Of a DNA stretch of 64,000 nucleotides, positions 62,395 to 64,000 are shown piece by piece (positions within the stretch are counted from its first letter, which is position 1; each line of letters opens with the position of its first letter). Source of the DNA: CAXMQZ01 sp963707075 (lineage in GTDB: Bacteria > Acidobacteriota > Thermoanaerobaculia > Multivoradales > JAHEKO01); NCBI GenBank assembly GCA_963707075.1, contig CAVPOX010000015.1, positions 124,001-188,000 of the forward strand, written 5' to 3'. The notes below the pieces were generated by a model. The model did no database searches. It was not told the DNA's origin and was given only the letters and a program-made list of their open reading frames with translations. A program made the position numbers and the translations under genes.

Positions 62395-62464
62395 GGTGAC
62401 AGGATACTTTCTCGGGACGACCGTGCCGAAATGGCACAATCGTCGGAGAAAGTATCCTGTCACC
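62395..62464. repeat. 70-bp palindromic REP-like element
   Basis: Perfect 19-bp arms GGTGACAGGATACTTTCTC and its complement at 62395-62413 and 62446-62464. The inside continues as a near-palindrome (CGACCGTGCC against GGCACAATCG, two mismatches) to a GAAAT loop. The stem of more than 30 bp begins 6 bp after the DUF5916 stop and ends 12 bp before the Nudix start. It has no T-run. It looks like a REP/mini-inverted-repeat unit rather than an intrinsic terminator, but would also slow transcription or protect mRNA ends. Confidence 0.8.
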
Positions 62465-62476
62465 AGGGGAGGGATG

Positions 62477-63016
62477 ATGGAGCAAGGGAAGACGTTGGAG
62501 AGCCGTCTGGTGCACGATGGCAAGGTGGTCCGGTTGTCGGTCGATCGCGTGGAACTGCCCAATGGGAGCGTCACCGAGCTGGAGGTTATCCGCCATCAAG
62601 GGGCCGCGGCGGCGGTGCCGTTGACGGCTGATGGGGAGGTGCTTCTGGTGCGGCAGTATCGCTACGCCACAGGGGGTTGGTTGCTCGAAGTGCCTGCAGG
62701 CAAACTGGATCCCGGGGAGGGGCCCGAGATCTGCGCCAGGCGCGAGATCGAGGAAGAGGTCGGGCAGCGGCCGGGCAGACTCGACGCGCTTGGCTGGATC
62801 TGGACGACTCCCGGATTCACTGACGAGAAGATCTGGCTGTATCTGGCGCGAGATCTGTCAGAGGGTAGACAAGACCTGGACAGCGACGAAGTGCTGATGA
62901 CGGAGAAGGTGCCCCTGGTCGAGGCAGTGGAGAAGGTGCACCGGGGTGAGATCTGCGATGGGAAGTCGGTCTGTGCCTTGCTGAGGGCCGCGGACTTCCT
63001 CGACGCAGAAAGGTGA
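62477..63016 (+). CDS. Nudix hydrolase, ADP-ribose pyrophosphatase-like
   Basis: A 179-aa enzyme of the NudF type, which hydrolyses ADP-ribose or related nucleotide sugars. The Nudix box is complete: G-K-L-D-P-G-E-G-P-E then A-R-R-E-I-E-E-E-V-G at residues 71-93. The upstream V-R-Q-Y-R-Y and downstream T-T-P-G-F-T-D-E-K-I are typical of ADP-ribose pyrophosphatases. ATG 62477 is preferred, since GGGGAGGG at 62466-62473 leaves no spacer for the ATG at 62474. The frame opened earlier passes through the palindrome and is rejected. Confidence 0.9.
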   Translation: MEQGKTLESRLVHDGKVVRLSVDRVELPNGSVTELEVIRHQGAAAAVPLTADGEVLLVRQYRYATGGWLLEVPAGKLDPGEGPEICARREIEEEVGQRPGRLDALGWIWTTPGFTDEKIWLYLARDLSEGRQDLDSDEVLMTEKVPLVEAVEKVHRGEICDGKSVCALLRAADFLDAER

Positions 63017-63065
63017 GGGCGGCGAGACTCTCGCCCCGCCGCTCTCGTGAGCCCAGTCTGGATTG

Positions 63066-63494
63066 CTAGCTGACGAGCGTAGCTTTGAGCGAGATGTCGA
63101 CGGCGGCCAGGGCCTTCGACACCGGACAGTTCGCCTTGGCACCTTCGGCCGCCTCCAGGAAGGCCGCTTCGTCGATTCCCGGCACGTCTCCCTCGGTGGT
63201 CAGCTCGATGCGGGTGATCTGAAAGCCCTCTCCGACCTTCTCGAGAAAGGCCTTGGCCGAGGTGGAGATGCTGTTGACCTCGAATCCCGCGCGACCCAAA
63301 CCGCCGGACAGGGCCATCGAGAAACAGCCGGCGTGGGCTGCGGCGATCAACTCCTCCGGATTGGTGCCCGGGTCCTCGAGAAATCGGGAGCCGAAAGAGT
63401 AGGGGCCTTCGTAGGCACCACTACCCATCTGCATTGATCCCTTACCTTCTTTGAGACTTCCATTCCAGACTGCACTGGCTTTTCTAACAGGCAT
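63066..63494 (-). CDS. OsmC family peroxiredoxin
   Basis: A 142-aa thiol peroxidase that reduces organic hydroperoxides. The two reactive cysteines are in A-A-A-H-A-G-C-F-S-M-A-L (residue 57) and A-N-C-P-V-S-K-A-L (about residue 123), the OsmC rather than Ohr spacing. G-T-N-P-E-E-L-I and G-S-R-F carry further conserved active-site residues. AAGGAGA lies upstream of ATG 63494. It is the gene downstream of the asparaginase gene on the same strand, 11 bp away. Confidence 0.93.
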   Translation of the reverse strand: MPVRKASAVWNGSLKEGKGSMQMGSGAYEGPYSFGSRFLEDPGTNPEELIAAAHAGCFSMALSGGLGRAGFEVNSISTSAKAFLEKVGEGFQITRIELTTEGDVPGIDEAAFLEAAEGAKANCPVSKALAAVDISLKATLVS

Positions 63495-63505
63495 GTTCTT
63501 TCTCC

Positions 63506-64000
63506 TTAGTCTTGATAGATCTCGACAACGCTTTTTCCGTTGCTGAGGATATATCCTCGATACATCCCTTCGGTATTGAAAGGCATGCTGGGATTGCCCT
63601 GACGGTCGAGGGTTATGACTCCGCCGATATCCGGTTCCAGCACCTCGAAGATGATGGTCTCTGCGGCGTCAGCGACGGACTGATCCAGGTATGCAGCTCG
63701 GGCGCAGATATCATGAGCGACGGTGTGGCGGATGAAGTACTCGCCCGTTCCGGTCGCTGACACAGCACATTGGCCATTGGCGTAGGTCCCGGCACCGATG
63801 ATGGGGGAGTCCCCGACGCGGCCCCACTTCTTGTTGGTCATGCCGCCTGTCGAAGTGCCAGCTACCAGGTGCCCTTGCTGGTCCAGGGCCAGGACACCGA
63901 CGGTACCTCTGGGGCGGCTGTAGGGATCCTCGGAGCTCTGCGCATCGAGGTGAGCTGCTGTCTCTTTCTCGACGGCCTTGGCCTTCTGCAGGGCGTCCCA
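63506..64000 (-). CDS. Ntn-type isoaspartyl peptidase/L-asparaginase, C-terminal part (5' end outside window)
   Basis: The open frame continues to the window edge, giving 164 codons. The self-cleavage site reads R-G-T-V-G-V-L-A-L-D, with the Thr nucleophile at codon 63904-63902. The motif G-T-S-T-G-G-M-T-N-K-K, then G-R-V-G-D-S-P-I-I-G-A-G-T-Y-A and A-T-G-T-G-E, is the beta-subunit signature of plant-type asparaginases. These enzymes remove isoaspartyl dipeptides and asparagine. The alpha subunit lies mostly outside the window. An ATG at 63841 is internal, not a start. Confidence 0.93.
   Translation of the reverse strand, partial: WDALQKAKAVEKETAAHLDAQSSEDPYSRPRGTVGVLALDQQGHLVAGTSTGGMTNKKWGRVGDSPIIGAGTYANGQCAVSATGTGEYFIRHTVAHDICARAAYLDQSVADAAETIIFEVLEPDIGGVITLDRQGNPSMPFNTEGMYRGYILSNGKSVVEIYQD

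Noticed and set aside
62395..62464. Intrinsic terminator of the DUF5916 gene
   Set aside because: The stem is far longer than usual and no T-run follows on either strand; a REP-like repeat fits better.
1..64000. CRISPR array or cas genes
   Set aside because: No regularly spaced repeats and no Cas-like proteins were seen anywhere in the window.

Overview
This is a GC-rich (roughly 60% or more by eye), densely coded chromosomal window. It probably comes from a member of the Acidobacteriota, with Thermoanaerobaculia-like bacteria the best guess. Supporting signs are the DUF5916/CBM9 outer-membrane protein, a SpoIIE phosphatase with a 7TM sensor, many secreted M28/S9/M16 peptidases, and secreted proteins carrying a D-G-F-E-x-G-D-type tail. 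No rRNA or marker gene is present to confirm this.

The left 18 kb is an exported peptide and ester degradation region. It opens with the end of an MFS transporter, followed by a Tat-exported P1 peptidase, an unknown 211-aa protein, an M16 peptidase and a frameshifted YtcJ-type amidohydrolase, all on the plus strand. Facing them on the minus strand is a tightly coupled run: S9 peptidase, three tandem M28 (glutamate carboxypeptidase II-like) paralogs, an alkaline-phosphatase-superfamily enzyme and a CocE/S15 hydrolase. A membrane SpoIIE phosphatase and a divergent PQQ-type sugar dehydrogenase follow.

From 22.3 to 31.2 kb lies a nine-gene minus-strand operon, mostly with overlapping or closely spaced genes: a membrane-anchored unknown, a nucleoside phosphorylase, a BMP-type nucleoside ABC importer (lipoprotein, ATPase, two permeases), two SDR dehydrogenases and a TRZ/ATZ-type deaminase. 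It reads as a nucleoside uptake and salvage or oxidation pathway.

From 31.4 to 48.1 kb are mixed housekeeping and envelope genes: a zinc-ribbon protein, an SCP2-like protein, a lipoprotein sulfatase-like hydrolase coupled to a polytopic membrane protein, an isoprenylcysteine-methyltransferase-like protein, a secreted unknown, an MscS-ugpQ-glpD-glpK cluster for glycerophosphodiester use, an SLC13 permease, DoxX, a PLP dehydratase broken by an in-frame TAG, a PqiA-like protein, a lipoprotein and a PliI-type lysozyme inhibitor.

From 48.36 to 55.09 kb is a decayed, probably plasmid-derived island next to an intact tRNA-Arg(TCG). The 3' part of that tRNA is repeated at 48355 and again at 49012. 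The island holds a BrnT/BrnA toxin-antitoxin pair with a visible operator, a TerB-like protein, an internally deleted IS3 element, an alpha/beta hydrolase, a SRPBCC protein, a small zincin, an MBL hydrolase and a frameshifted plasmid repA. No integrase was seen.

The last 9 kb returns to core genes: an acyl-CoA dehydrogenase, a dynamin-like GTPase coupled to a Cys-rich unknown, a DUF5916 protein, a 70-bp palindromic element, a Nudix hydrolase, an OsmC protein and the end of an Ntn asparaginase.
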